A stretch of 13,218 nucleotides of DNA from JACXVD01 sp047975785. GTDB lineage: Bacteria > Pseudomonadota > Alphaproteobacteria > Sphingomonadales > Sphingomonadaceae. This document shows positions 1-7,278 of this stretch, piece by piece (within the stretch, counting starts at the first letter, position 1; each line of letters begins with the position of its first letter). The position numbers and the translations under genes were made by a program. The stretch lies in assembly GCA_047975785.1 (NCBI GenBank), contig JBKEEC010000256.1, positions 1 through 13,218 of the forward strand, read 5' to 3'. The notes below the pieces were generated by a model. It did no database searches, was not told the DNA's origin, and saw nothing but the letters and a program-made list of their open reading frames with translations.

Positions 1-1602
1 GATATCCTTAAAGAGTTCATGGTTCGCAACACCTATATCTATCCGCCCGAACCTTCGATGCGGATCATTTCCGATATTATTGGCTATACTTCGGCCAATA
101 TGCCGAAATTCAACAGTATCTCCATTTCCGGCTACCATATGCATGAAGCAGGGGCGACCGCAGTGCAGGAGCTTGCCTTCACTATTGCTGATGGCAAGGA
201 ATATGTAAAACGCGCCATGGCTGCCGGGCTGGATATTGATGCCTTTGCCGGGCGTCTGTCGTTCTTCTTCGGCATCGGCATGAACTTCTTTATGGAAGTC
301 TCCAAGCTGCGTGCCGCCCGCACATTGTGGTGGCGGGTGATGGATGAACTGGGGGCACAAAGCGAGCGTTCAAAAATGCTGCGCACGCATTGCCAGACCA
401 GCGGGGTGAGCCTGCAGGAGCAGGACCCGTATAACAATGTTATCCGCACAACGGTTGAGGCGATGGCCGCCGTGCTGGGCGGGACACAAAGCCTGCATAC
501 CAATGCGCTGGATGAGGCCATCGCCCTGCCGACGGATTTTTCTGCCCGTATTGCGCGCAATACGCAGCTTGTCCTGCAAGAGGAAAGCGGCATCACCAAT
601 GTCGTCGATCCGCTGGGAGGCAGCTATTATGTGGAAGCCCTCACGCAGCAACTGGTTGAAGGGGCCGAGACGCTGATTGCCGAGGTCGACGCAGCTGGCG
701 GGATGACGGCCTATGTCGATAGCGGCAAACCCAAGGCCGCGATTGAAGAAAGTGCCGCTGCCCGGCAGGCAGATGTTGACCGGGGCAAGACTGTGATTGT
801 CGGTGTCAACAAATACCGGCTGGCCGAAGAGCAGCAGATTGAAACGCTGGAGGTGGATAATCACGCCGTGCGCGAGGCGCAGATTGCGCGTCTGCGCAAG
901 GTGCGCGAAGGGCGGGACAATGGCGCGTGCAAGGCTGCGCTTGATGCACTGACACAAGGATGCAGGACCGGAGGCAATGTCCTCCAGCTTGCAGTGGCCG
1001 CGGCGCGACAGGATGCGACATTGGGAGAAATTTCATCCGCGATGGAGGATGTGTTTGGCCGGTATGATACGATTCCAACTCCCGTTACCGGCATCTATTC
1101 CAGAGCCTATGCCGATGATGACCGCTATCAGCAGGTGGTTGCAGGTGTGCAGGCGGTTACACGTCGTCTGGATCGCAAGCCCAGAATCCTGATCGCGAAA
1201 ATGGGGCAGGACGGGCATGATCGCGGGGCCAATGTGATTGCCAGTGCCTTTGCCGATATGGGCTTCGAGGTGGTTTCCGGCCCCTTGTTCCAGACTCCTT
1301 CCGAAACGCGCGATATGGCGTTGGAAAACGGGGTGGATCTTGTGGGGGCATCCAGCCTTGCTGCCGGTCACAAAACCCTGATTCCCGAACTTATTACTCT
1401 GCTGCGTGAAGCAGGCCGCGCCGATATCAAGGTTACGGCAGGAGGGGTGATCCCGCCGCAGGATTATGAATATCTGCGCGAGCGCGGCGTGCAGGGCATT
1501 TACGGCCCTGGCTCCAATGTGGTGGAATGTGCTGCCGATATTCTCCGCCTGCTGGGCCATAATATGCCACCTGTGGGCGAAGAAATGGAAATTGCAGGCT
1601 AA
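1..1602 (+). CDS. scpA: Methylmalonyl-CoA mutase, C-terminal ~533 residues (5' end outside window)
   Basis: Adenosylcobalamin-dependent isomerase converting (R)-methylmalonyl-CoA to succinyl-CoA, the last step of propionyl-CoA breakdown in the cytosol. The frame is open from base 1 (first codons D-I-L-K-E-F-M) to TAA at 1600-1602. Compared with the usual ~710-730 residues, roughly 180-200 N-terminal residues lie upstream. The visible part holds the end of the substrate-binding TIM barrel, with the active-site segment GYHMHEAGA at fragment residues 44-52 (His46 is the expected catalytic histidine). The B12-binding domain follows, with KMGQDGHDRG at 400-409 (His406 is the lower cobalt ligand), then SSLAAGH and a GG motif near TAGGVIPP. 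The tail matches methylmalonyl-CoA mutase rather than the related ethylmalonyl-CoA mutase as far as I can judge, but some discriminating residues are in the missing N-terminus. It is followed after 55 bases by metY, in the same operon as the carboxylase that makes its substrate. Confidence 0.95.
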   Translation, partial: DILKEFMVRNTYIYPPEPSMRIISDIIGYTSANMPKFNSISISGYHMHEAGATAVQELAFTIADGKEYVKRAMAAGLDIDAFAGRLSFFFGIGMNFFMEVSKLRAARTLWWRVMDELGAQSERSKMLRTHCQTSGVSLQEQDPYNNVIRTTVEAMAAVLGGTQSLHTNALDEAIALPTDFSARIARNTQLVLQEESGITNVVDPLGGSYYVEALTQQLVEGAETLIAEVDAAGGMTAYVDSGKPKAAIEESAAARQADVDRGKTVIVGVNKYRLAEEQQIETLEVDNHAVREAQIARLRKVREGRDNGACKAALDALTQGCRTGGNVLQLAVAAARQDATLGEISSAMEDVFGRYDTIPTPVTGIYSRAYADDDRYQQVVAGVQAVTRRLDRKPRILIAKMGQDGHDRGANVIASAFADMGFEVVSGPLFQTPSETRDMALENGVDLVGASSLAAGHKTLIPELITLLREAGRADIKVTAGGVIPPQDYEYLRERGVQGIYGPGSNVVECAADILRLLGHNMPPVGEEMEIAG

Positions 1603-1645
1603 TTCCAGAGTATTAGCAGAGTAATGGCAGGGTAGACGAGCGAAC

Positions 1646-1650
1646 AGGAG
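1646..1650 (+). promoter_or_regulatory. Ribosome binding site of metY
   Basis: AGGAG seven bases before the ATG at 1658. It is the only strong start signal in the 55-base gap after the mutase gene. I see no room for a SAM-type riboswitch and no clear promoter in this gap, so metY is probably co-transcribed with the mutase. Confidence 0.7.
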
Positions 1651-1657
1651 AGCAGAA

Positions 1658-2932
1658 ATGACGCAGAAACCGGAGACACTGGCCGTCCATGCAGGCACTG
1701 CGCCGGACCCGGCTACCAATGCACGGATCACGCCGATTTATCAGACTACGGGTTATGTCTATGACAGCCCCGATCATGCGGCGGATTTGTTCAATCTGGA
1801 TGTGGCAGGCAATATCTATACCCGTCTGATGAACCCGACCAATGGCGTTCTGGAAGCCAAGGTTGCGGCGATGGAAGGTGGCGCTGCGGCACTCGCTACG
1901 GCATCGGGCCATGCGGCGCAGTTTCTTGCTTTTCATACCATTATGGAACCGGGCAGTGAAATTGTAGCGGCAAAGAAGCTATATGGCGGCTCACTCAACC
2001 AGTTGGGTCAGTCTTTCCGCAAGATGGACTGGCATACAAATTTTGTAGATGCAGATAATCCGGCCAATATCGCTGCGGCAATTACGGACAAGACCCGCGC
2101 TGTCTTTATTGAAAGCCTCGCCAATCCGGGCGGTGTAGTGCAGGATATTGAGGCAATCGCCAATGCCGCGCACAAGGCGGGTGTGCCGCTGATTGTTGAC
2201 AACACCATGGCAACACCCATTCTGTGCCGTCCGATTGATTATGGCGCAGATATTGTCGTTCATTCGGCCACCAAATTCCTCAATGGTCACGGCAATTCAC
2301 TGGCAGGAGTGATTGTTGATAGCGGCAGGTTTGACTGGGCAAAATCAGGCAATTATCCGTATCTCAGCACCCCGAATGCCAGTTATCACGGGAAGGTTTT
2401 TACCGAAGCCTTTGGCGAGCTTGCCTTTATCCTTGCCTGTCGGGCGCTGGGTATGCGCGATCTTGGTCCGCAGCTTGCCCCGATGAATGCGTTTCTGGCG
2501 CTGACGGGGATGGAAACGCTGGCACTGAGGATGGATCGCCACTGTGACAACGGGCTTGCTCTGGCCCGGTGGCTGGAAAAACACCCCAAGGTGGAATGGG
2601 TATCCTATGCCGGTTTGCCCTCCAGCCCCTATCACGCGCTGGCGCAGAAATATCTGGGCGGCAAGGGAGGCTCGGTGTTCACCTTCGGGCTGAAAGGCGG
2701 CTATGAAGCGGGGGTGAAGCTGGTAACGGCGGTAGAAATGTTCAGCCATCTGGCCAATCTGGGCGATACGCGCAGCCTGATCATCCACCCGGCATCCACC
2801 ACCCACCGCCAGCTTGAAACGGCAGCCCAGATCGAGGCCGGCGCAGGGCCGGATGTGGTCAGGGTTTCGGTGGGGATCGAGCATATTGACGACATTATCG
2901 CTGATCTTTCGCAGGCACTGGAACAGGTATGA
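1658..2932 (+). CDS. metY: O-acetylhomoserine sulfhydrylase (PLP-dependent, Cys/Met metabolism family)
   Basis: Expected to make L-homocysteine from O-acetylhomoserine and sulfide with pyridoxal phosphate, in direct-sulfhydrylation methionine synthesis. It is 424 residues long, the usual MetY length. The start ETLAVHAG and the motif YTRLMNPT (Tyr54/Arg56, phosphate-binding residues from the neighbouring subunit) are typical. Tyr109 in LYGGS should stack on the cofactor, and Lys206 in VHSATKFLNGHG is the Schiff-base lysine. The late segment DTRSLIIHPASTTHRQL is typical of the family. Methionine gamma-lyase is less likely: that enzyme is ~400 residues and has Cys two residues after the cofactor-stacking Tyr, where this protein has Gly. 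Exact substrate (acetyl- or succinylhomoserine) cannot be fixed from sequence alone. The TGA overlaps the bioB start (ATGA). Its place in a propionyl-CoA operon is unusual: methionine breakdown feeds propionyl-CoA, but this enzyme normally acts in synthesis. Confidence 0.88.
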   Translation: MTQKPETLAVHAGTAPDPATNARITPIYQTTGYVYDSPDHAADLFNLDVAGNIYTRLMNPTNGVLEAKVAAMEGGAAALATASGHAAQFLAFHTIMEPGSEIVAAKKLYGGSLNQLGQSFRKMDWHTNFVDADNPANIAAAITDKTRAVFIESLANPGGVVQDIEAIANAAHKAGVPLIVDNTMATPILCRPIDYGADIVVHSATKFLNGHGNSLAGVIVDSGRFDWAKSGNYPYLSTPNASYHGKVFTEAFGELAFILACRALGMRDLGPQLAPMNAFLALTGMETLALRMDRHCDNGLALARWLEKHPKVEWVSYAGLPSSPYHALAQKYLGGKGGSVFTFGLKGGYEAGVKLVTAVEMFSHLANLGDTRSLIIHPASTTHRQLETAAQIEAGAGPDVVRVSVGIEHIDDIIADLSQALEQV

Positions 2933-3954
2933 CAACACCCATCAGAACGGACTGGACCCGCGAGGAAATTGCGGATCTGTTTGACCTTCCCTTTACAGAG
3001 CTGCTTTTCCGCGCCGCAACGGTGCACCGGGAGCATCACAAACCGGATGAGGTGCAGCTCTGCACTTTGCTGAGTATCAAGACCGGCGGTTGCCCTGAAG
3101 ATTGCGGCTATTGTTCGCAATCCGTCCATGCCGATAGCGGCGTCGAGGCGAGCAAGCTGATGGATGTGCGGCAGGTTTTGCAATCTGCCGCTCAGGCAAA
3201 GGATGCGGGAAGCCAGCGTTTTTGCATGGGCGCTGCATGGCGCAATCCGAAAGATCGCGACATGCCAAAAATCGTCGAGATTGTAAAAGGCGTGCGGGCC
3301 ATGGGGATGGAAACCTGCATGACTTTGGGCATGTTGACCCCGAAGCAGGCAGGACAGCTCGCCGAGGCCGGGCTGGATTATTACAATCATAATATTGACA
3401 GCAGCCCCGAATATTATGAACGTGTTATTTCCACCCGCACCATGGATGAGCGGCTGGATACGCTGGAAAATGTTCGATCAGCAGGTATCAATGTCTGTTC
3501 GGGCGGCATTGTCGGCATGGGCGAAACGCGCGAGGACCGCGTCGGTTTTGTCCACACGCTGGCGACTCTGGAACGCCACCCCGAAAGCGTGCCGGTCAAT
3601 GCTCTCGTCCCGGTCAAGGGCACGGTGCTGGGCGATATGCTGGCGGATACGCCACTGGCCAAAATTGATGATATTGAATTTGTCCGCACCATTGCCGTGG
3701 CGCGCATTTGTATGCCGCTGAGTATGGTGCGCCTTTCTGCCGGTCGTGAGAGCATGAGTGATGCCACGCAGGCTCTGGCTTTTATGGCCGGTGCAAACAG
3801 TATTTTTACGGGCGATAAATTGCTGACCGCACCCAATGCAGGTGATGACAGCGATGCGGCACTGTTTGGCCGACTCGGCCTGACTGCGCTGCAGGGTGAG
3901 GAGCCGATGCGCAGGAGCGGGTGCGGCTGCAATGCGCTGGAGGCAGCGGAATGA
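2929..3954 (+). CDS. bioB: Biotin synthase (radical SAM)
   Basis: Inserts sulfur into dethiobiotin to give biotin, the last step of biotin synthesis. It is 341 residues, close to E. coli BioB (346). The radical-SAM cluster motif CPEDCGYC gives Cys55, Cys59 and Cys62. The ligands of the sacrificial [2Fe-2S] cluster are present as Cys99 (RFCMGAAWR), Cys130 (METCMTLG) and Cys190 (NVCSGG), plus the conserved Arg in the VRLSAGRE segment. YYNHNIDSSPEYY and FMAGANSIFTGDKLLT are further family signatures. The C-terminus ends in a short Cys-rich tail (SGCGCNALE), which is not part of either cluster motif. The ATG overlaps the metY stop (ATGA), and its own TGA overlaps the next start. No other bio genes are in the window; the likely reason for its position is biotin supply to the carboxylase subunit encoded two genes downstream. 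Confidence 0.97.
   Translation: MTTPIRTDWTREEIADLFDLPFTELLFRAATVHREHHKPDEVQLCTLLSIKTGGCPEDCGYCSQSVHADSGVEASKLMDVRQVLQSAAQAKDAGSQRFCMGAAWRNPKDRDMPKIVEIVKGVRAMGMETCMTLGMLTPKQAGQLAEAGLDYYNHNIDSSPEYYERVISTRTMDERLDTLENVRSAGINVCSGGIVGMGETREDRVGFVHTLATLERHPESVPVNALVPVKGTVLGDMLADTPLAKIDDIEFVRTIAVARICMPLSMVRLSAGRESMSDATQALAFMAGANSIFTGDKLLTAPNAGDDSDAALFGRLGLTALQGEEPMRRSGCGCNALEAAE
3939..3943 (+). promoter_or_regulatory. Ribosome binding site that fixes the start of the LprI-like gene
   Basis: GGAGG seven bases before the ATG at 3951. It lies inside the end of bioB and favours 3951 over an upstream in-frame GTG at 3921. The 3951 start also gives a clean signal peptide. Confidence 0.75.
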
Positions 3955-4358
3955 TTGCATATGCCTTTGCGTTGCTGGCGCAGGCATCTCCTGTAATGGC
4001 CGAGCCAAAAGTTGACTGTGAAAACCCCGTGACCCAGAGCGCAATGAATATCTGTTCCTATCGCGAATATCTTGCTGCGGATGCTGCCATGAGTGACGCA
4101 TGGAAGGCTGCAAAAACTCGCGCCAGAGAAGGGGATGCCTCTCTGGCCCGTAACGGGATTCCGGTGCGGGAATTTGCAAATCTGCTGGATGCGCAGCGCA
4201 AATGGCTGGCCTTTCGCGATGCGCATTGCCTGTCCATTGCCGGGCCGCGCGATGAGTTTAGCGGCACAATCTGGCCGCTGATTTTCAATGGCTGCATGAA
4301 CGAACTTACAGAAACAAGAACGTCCCAGTTACATCGTCTCGGGACGCCGGAGGGTTAA
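3951..4358 (+). CDS. Small exported protein with LprI/DUF1311-like domain
   Basis: 135 residues. The start at 3951 overlaps the bioB stop (ATGA) and follows a GGAGG. Residues 1-17 (MIAYAFALLAQASPVMA) look like a short type I signal peptide, giving a periplasmic mature protein beginning EPKVDCENP. The mature part shows the LprI N-terminal/DUF1311 pattern: an N-terminal Cys, a TQSAMNIC-like block, AADAAMSDAW, then LLDAQRKWLAFRDAHC and a late GCMNELTETR block. The four Cys are spaced as expected for two disulfides. The family includes the mycobacterial lysozyme inhibitor LprI, but most members have no proven role and I would not assign lysozyme inhibition here. The neighbours are cytosolic metabolic genes, so the link to the operon is unexplained. 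TAA overlaps the start of the carboxylase gene by one base. Confidence 0.85.
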   Translation: MIAYAFALLAQASPVMAEPKVDCENPVTQSAMNICSYREYLAADAAMSDAWKAAKTRAREGDASLARNGIPVREFANLLDAQRKWLAFRDAHCLSIAGPRDEFSGTIWPLIFNGCMNELTETRTSQLHRLGTPEG

Positions 4359-6379
4359 TGTTCAAAAAAATACTGATCGCCAATCGCGGCGAAATTGCCT
4401 GTCGGGTTATCAAGACTGCGCGCCGCATGGGAATTGCCACTGTGGCTGTCTACTCCGATGCCGATGCGCGCGCGCCTTTCGTGCAGATGGCGGATGAGGC
4501 AGTCCATATCGGTCCGCCGCCTGCTTCGGAATCCTACCTGATTCCGGAAAAGATTATTGCTGCCTGCAAACAGACCGGGGCAGAAGCGGTGCATCCGGGC
4601 TATGGCTTCCTGTCCGAGCGGGCTTCGTTTGTGGAGGCGCTGGCGAAAGAGGGGATCGAATTTATCGGCCCGCCTGTTGGCGCAATCGCGGCCATGGGCG
4701 ACAAGATCGAAAGCAAGAAGCTGGCAAAGGAAGCGGGCGTCAATGTCGTGCCCGGCTTTGTCGGTGAAATCCGCGATACGGATCATGCCGTCGAAATCAG
4801 TAATGATATTGGCTATCCGGTGATGATGAAGGCGTCTGCCGGGGGCGGGGGCAAGGGGATGCGTCTCGCCTATACTGAAAAAGACGTGCGTGAAGGCTTT
4901 GAAAGCGTCAAGCGTGAAGGGCTGAACAGCTTTGGCGATGATCGTGTCTTTATCGAGAAATTCATTGAAGATCCGCGCCATATCGAAATTCAGGTGATGG
5001 GCGACAAACACGGTAATGTCATTTATCTCAATGAGCGTGAATGCTCGATCCAGCGCCGCCATCAGAAGGTAGTGGAAGAGGCCCCCAGCCCCTTCGTTAC
5101 GCCTGTCATGCGCAAGGCGATGGGCGAGCAATGCGTAGCACTGGCAAAGGCGGTGGATTATCATTCAGCAGGCACGGTCGAGCTGATCGTTTCGGGCGCC
5201 GATACGACGGGTGAAAGCTTTTACTTCCTTGAAATGAACACACGTCTGCAGGTTGAGCATCCGGTTACCGAGTGCATTACCGGCGTTGATCTGGTTGAAC
5301 AGATGATCCGCGTGGCTGCCGGGGAAAAACTCGCGATCACGCAAGATGATGTGAAAATTGACGGCTGGGCGATTGAAAACCGTATCTATGCCGAAGATCC
5401 TTATCGCGGATTTCTCCCTTCTACCGGACGTCTGGTGCGCTATCAGCCACCTGTGGAAAGCTGGGCTGATGATGGTGCGGAGAATGGACGGCGCGGGATT
5501 GACGGCGTGCGGGTGGATGACGGTGTCTATGAAGGCGGCGAAGTCTCGATGTTCTATGATCCGATGATCGCCAAGCTGATTACCTGGGCGCCAACGCGCG
5601 ATGAGGCGGCTGACAAGCAGATAGAGGCACTGGATCAGCTCTGGCTTGAAGGGCTTGGCCATAATCGCGATTTTCTCTCTGCCCTTATGCAGCATCCGCG
5701 TTTCCGTTCGGGCGATCTCACCACCGGCTTTATTGCGGAAGAATATCCTGAAGGATTTACCGGGGCTCCGGTATCGGAAAAGCTCGGTCGCGGGCTGGCG
5801 GCTCTGGGTGCTGTCATTGCAACAGCGCGGGCTGATCGTGCACGGAGGATTAGCGGACGGATCGACAAACAGGTTTATGCGCCGGGGCAATGGGCTGTGA
5901 AACTGGGTGAGAGGTCCTGGACGGTGACGATCGAGGATGAGGCCATTATGGTAGATGGCACCCCGGTAGATGTCTCGCTTGAATATACGCCAGGTGATGT
6001 CATCGTGCAGACCGAGCTGGAAGGTGAGCCGCTTACGGTCCAGCTTGCGGTTACTCCTCTGGGGCTGGATATCACCACCCATGGGGCGACGCATCATTTG
6101 CGGATTCTGCCTGCCCATACGGCGGAACTGGCGCAATATATGATCGAGAAGGAGCCGCCGGATCTTTCCCGCCTTCTGATTTGCCCAATGCCGGGTCTGC
6201 TGGTGGCGCTGCATGTGAAAGAGGGCGATGAAGTCCAGCCAGGGCAGCCTCTTGCTACGGTAGAGGCCATGAAAATGGAAAATATTCTGCGTGCGGAAAA
6301 GACGGCGAAAATTTCCCTGATCAATGCGAGTGAAGGAGACAGCCTGGCAGTTGATGAAGTCATACTGGAGCTTGAATGA
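4358..6379 (+). CDS. pccA: Acyl-CoA (propionyl-CoA) carboxylase alpha subunit: biotin carboxylase + biotin carrier
   Basis: Carboxylates its own biotin using ATP and bicarbonate and passes the carboxyl group to a partner beta subunit that acts on the acyl-CoA. 673 residues. It begins FKKILIANRGEIACRV (biotin carboxylase N-domain). The ATP-grasp glycine loop KASAGGGGKGMR is at 158-169, and the catalytic EMNTRLQVEHPVTE at 292-305 holds Glu292, Asn294 and Arg296. A linker/BT-like region (about 450-600) precedes the C-terminal biotinyl domain, with EAMKMEN placing the biotinylated lysine at Lys639. This single-chain layout and length fit PccA-type subunits rather than the shorter AccC. The mutase and bioB in the same run support propionyl-CoA as substrate, but acetyl-, methylcrotonyl- or geranyl-CoA carboxylase alpha subunits look similar. 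The beta subunit gene is not in the window. GGAGG (4349-4353) precedes the ATG, which overlaps the previous stop (TAATG). Confidence 0.94.
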   Translation: MFKKILIANRGEIACRVIKTARRMGIATVAVYSDADARAPFVQMADEAVHIGPPPASESYLIPEKIIAACKQTGAEAVHPGYGFLSERASFVEALAKEGIEFIGPPVGAIAAMGDKIESKKLAKEAGVNVVPGFVGEIRDTDHAVEISNDIGYPVMMKASAGGGGKGMRLAYTEKDVREGFESVKREGLNSFGDDRVFIEKFIEDPRHIEIQVMGDKHGNVIYLNERECSIQRRHQKVVEEAPSPFVTPVMRKAMGEQCVALAKAVDYHSAGTVELIVSGADTTGESFYFLEMNTRLQVEHPVTECITGVDLVEQMIRVAAGEKLAITQDDVKIDGWAIENRIYAEDPYRGFLPSTGRLVRYQPPVESWADDGAENGRRGIDGVRVDDGVYEGGEVSMFYDPMIAKLITWAPTRDEAADKQIEALDQLWLEGLGHNRDFLSALMQHPRFRSGDLTTGFIAEEYPEGFTGAPVSEKLGRGLAALGAVIATARADRARRISGRIDKQVYAPGQWAVKLGERSWTVTIEDEAIMVDGTPVDVSLEYTPGDVIVQTELEGEPLTVQLAVTPLGLDITTHGATHHLRILPAHTAELAQYMIEKEPPDLSRLLICPMPGLLVALHVKEGDEVQPGQPLATVEAMKMENILRAEKTAKISLINASEGDSLAVDEVILELE

Positions 6380-7158
6380 GCATAGATGGCATCATCGCCG
6401 CCTCTCGCCCCGCGGAAGGGGGATTTACTGTCACAATTCCTGATGGCTGGAGGCAGGGGCGGACGACTTATGGCGGGCTAAGTTCGGCTATTGGACGGGC
6501 CTGTGCGCGTCGTCTGGTTCCTGATTTGCCTCCGCTGCGTTCAGCGCAAATCAGCTTTGTTGGCCCGGTATCCGGCGATGTTACCTTTCGCGCCCGTTTG
6601 CTGAGGCAGGGGCGCAATGCGACATGGGTTGCGGTTGAGGCGAGCAATGATGAAGGCGCAACAGGCTTTGCCGCGACCTATCTGTTCATGGGGGCGGTGG
6701 AAAGTGGCAGTTTGCATCTGCATGACAGACCAGCCCCTGATGACCTGATCCCGGTGGATCAGGCTGTTGCATTTGCACATCCTCTTGCCCCGTCTTTTAT
6801 CGAAAACGGATTTGATGTGCGGTTTGCCTTGCCATGGCGTGAAAAAGTGCCGGAATTATGCTGGTGGGTCAAACTGAAGGCCCCGCCTGAAGATGATATG
6901 ATGGGGGAAAGTCTGATGGTTGCCGACGCACTTCCCCCCGGTATTTTTACCATGGTGGGGATTGGTGCGCCGATCAGTTCGATGATGTGGCAGCTCAACT
7001 ATCTTACTGCCAGACCGCATACGCGCGATCATTGGTGGCTGTTGCGCTCAACTGCTGATTATGCCGAAAAAGGGTGTTCCAATCAGCAAATGACTGTGTG
7101 GAATGCAGATGGAGAAGCCGTGATTGCCGGTATCCAGTCCGTCGCGGTCTTTGGCTGA
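6376..7158 (+). CDS. Acyl-CoA thioesterase, double-hotdog (TesB-like/4HBT_3) family
   Basis: 260 residues with two hotdog halves. The first half has the TTYGGLSSAIGRA segment (about 30-42), where family members have a GG-Y-GG-like helix start, followed by the strand SAQISFVGPVSGDVTF. The second half ends AGIQSVAVFG, the typical close of this family. Asp184 (ADALPP) and Gln254 sit where the TesB catalytic Asp and Gln fall; Ser201/Ser202 (GAPISS) may supply the third residue. It probably hydrolyses acyl-CoA to free acid and CoA, releasing CoA when acyl-CoA accumulates. The substrate cannot be told from sequence. The ATG overlaps the pccA stop (ATGA) and follows GGAG at 6367-6370, so translation is coupled to the carboxylase. 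It is the last gene of the + strand run, facing a convergent gene. Confidence 0.82.
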   Translation: MSIDGIIAASRPAEGGFTVTIPDGWRQGRTTYGGLSSAIGRACARRLVPDLPPLRSAQISFVGPVSGDVTFRARLLRQGRNATWVAVEASNDEGATGFAATYLFMGAVESGSLHLHDRPAPDDLIPVDQAVAFAHPLAPSFIENGFDVRFALPWREKVPELCWWVKLKAPPEDDMMGESLMVADALPPGIFTMVGIGAPISSMMWQLNYLTARPHTRDHWWLLRSTADYAEKGCSNQQMTVWNADGEAVIAGIQSVAVFG

Positions 7159-7178
7159 TGAAAGGGAACAGATTCCTC

Positions 7179-7210
7179 AAACTGTTATGGTGCTGACGCA
7201 TCACCAGTTT
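7179..7210. other. Imperfect hairpin downstream of the thioesterase gene
   Basis: AAACT (7179-7183) pairs with AGTTT (7206-7210), and inside it GGTG (7189-7192) pairs with CACC (7202-7205). It lies 20 bases after the stop. There is no T-run after it on either strand, so it is at most a weak terminator or part of a folded 3' UTR. Confidence 0.35.
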
Positions 7211-7221
7211 GAAACGCTCGG
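7192..7221 (+). repeat. Intergenic 30-base repeat, copy 1
   Basis: This 30-base segment matches 11550-11579 without gaps at 25 of 30 positions (differences at offsets 6, 8, 13, 17 and 29). The longest identical core is TTGAAACGCTC, 11 bases. Both copies are in the same orientation, 34-54 bases after the stop of a + strand gene, and both are followed by a hairpin. I do not recognise the element. Confidence 0.5.
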
Positions 7222-7278
7222 ACGCTGTGCGGGCCTGGCCAGAGTGCGATGAACCTGACTCAGCCCGCTCCAGGCGTC
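7221..7278. terminator. Two-step hairpin between convergent genes
   Basis: GACGC (7221-7225) pairs with GCGTC (7274-7278), and inside it GCGGGC (7229-7234) pairs with GCCCGC (7263-7268). It sits between the thioesterase gene and the convergent - strand gene and reaches two bases into the latter's stop codon. Neither side has a convincing T-run, so a bidirectional terminator is an inference from position and base pairing only. Confidence 0.4.

Noticed and set aside
1603..1657. Possible SAM-II type riboswitch before metY, as found in other alphaproteobacteria.
   Set aside because: Only 55 bases are available, and no matching stem or pseudoknot pattern is visible.
1033..1731. 232-codon - strand frame across the mutase/metY junction.
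   Set aside because: It is antisense to the B12-binding domain and the metY start, with no domain pattern.
1658..2932. Methionine gamma-lyase identity, attractive because it would make 2-oxobutyrate for propionyl-CoA.
   Set aside because: Length and the LYGGS segment (Gly where the lyase has Cys) fit MetY better.
3921..3950. Upstream GTG start for the LprI-like gene.
   Set aside because: The ATG at 3951 has GGAGG at the right distance and gives a normal signal peptide; the GTG would add ten residues that break it up.
5165..6214. 349-codon - strand open frame opposite pccA, and a 269-codon one at 4355-5164.
   Set aside because: pccA is unambiguous over its full length; the antisense translations are His/Arg-rich with no recognisable motif and no start signals.
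7179..7278. Strong intrinsic terminators in the convergent gap.
   Set aside because: Stems exist, but no T-run follows them on either strand; kept only as low-confidence structure.
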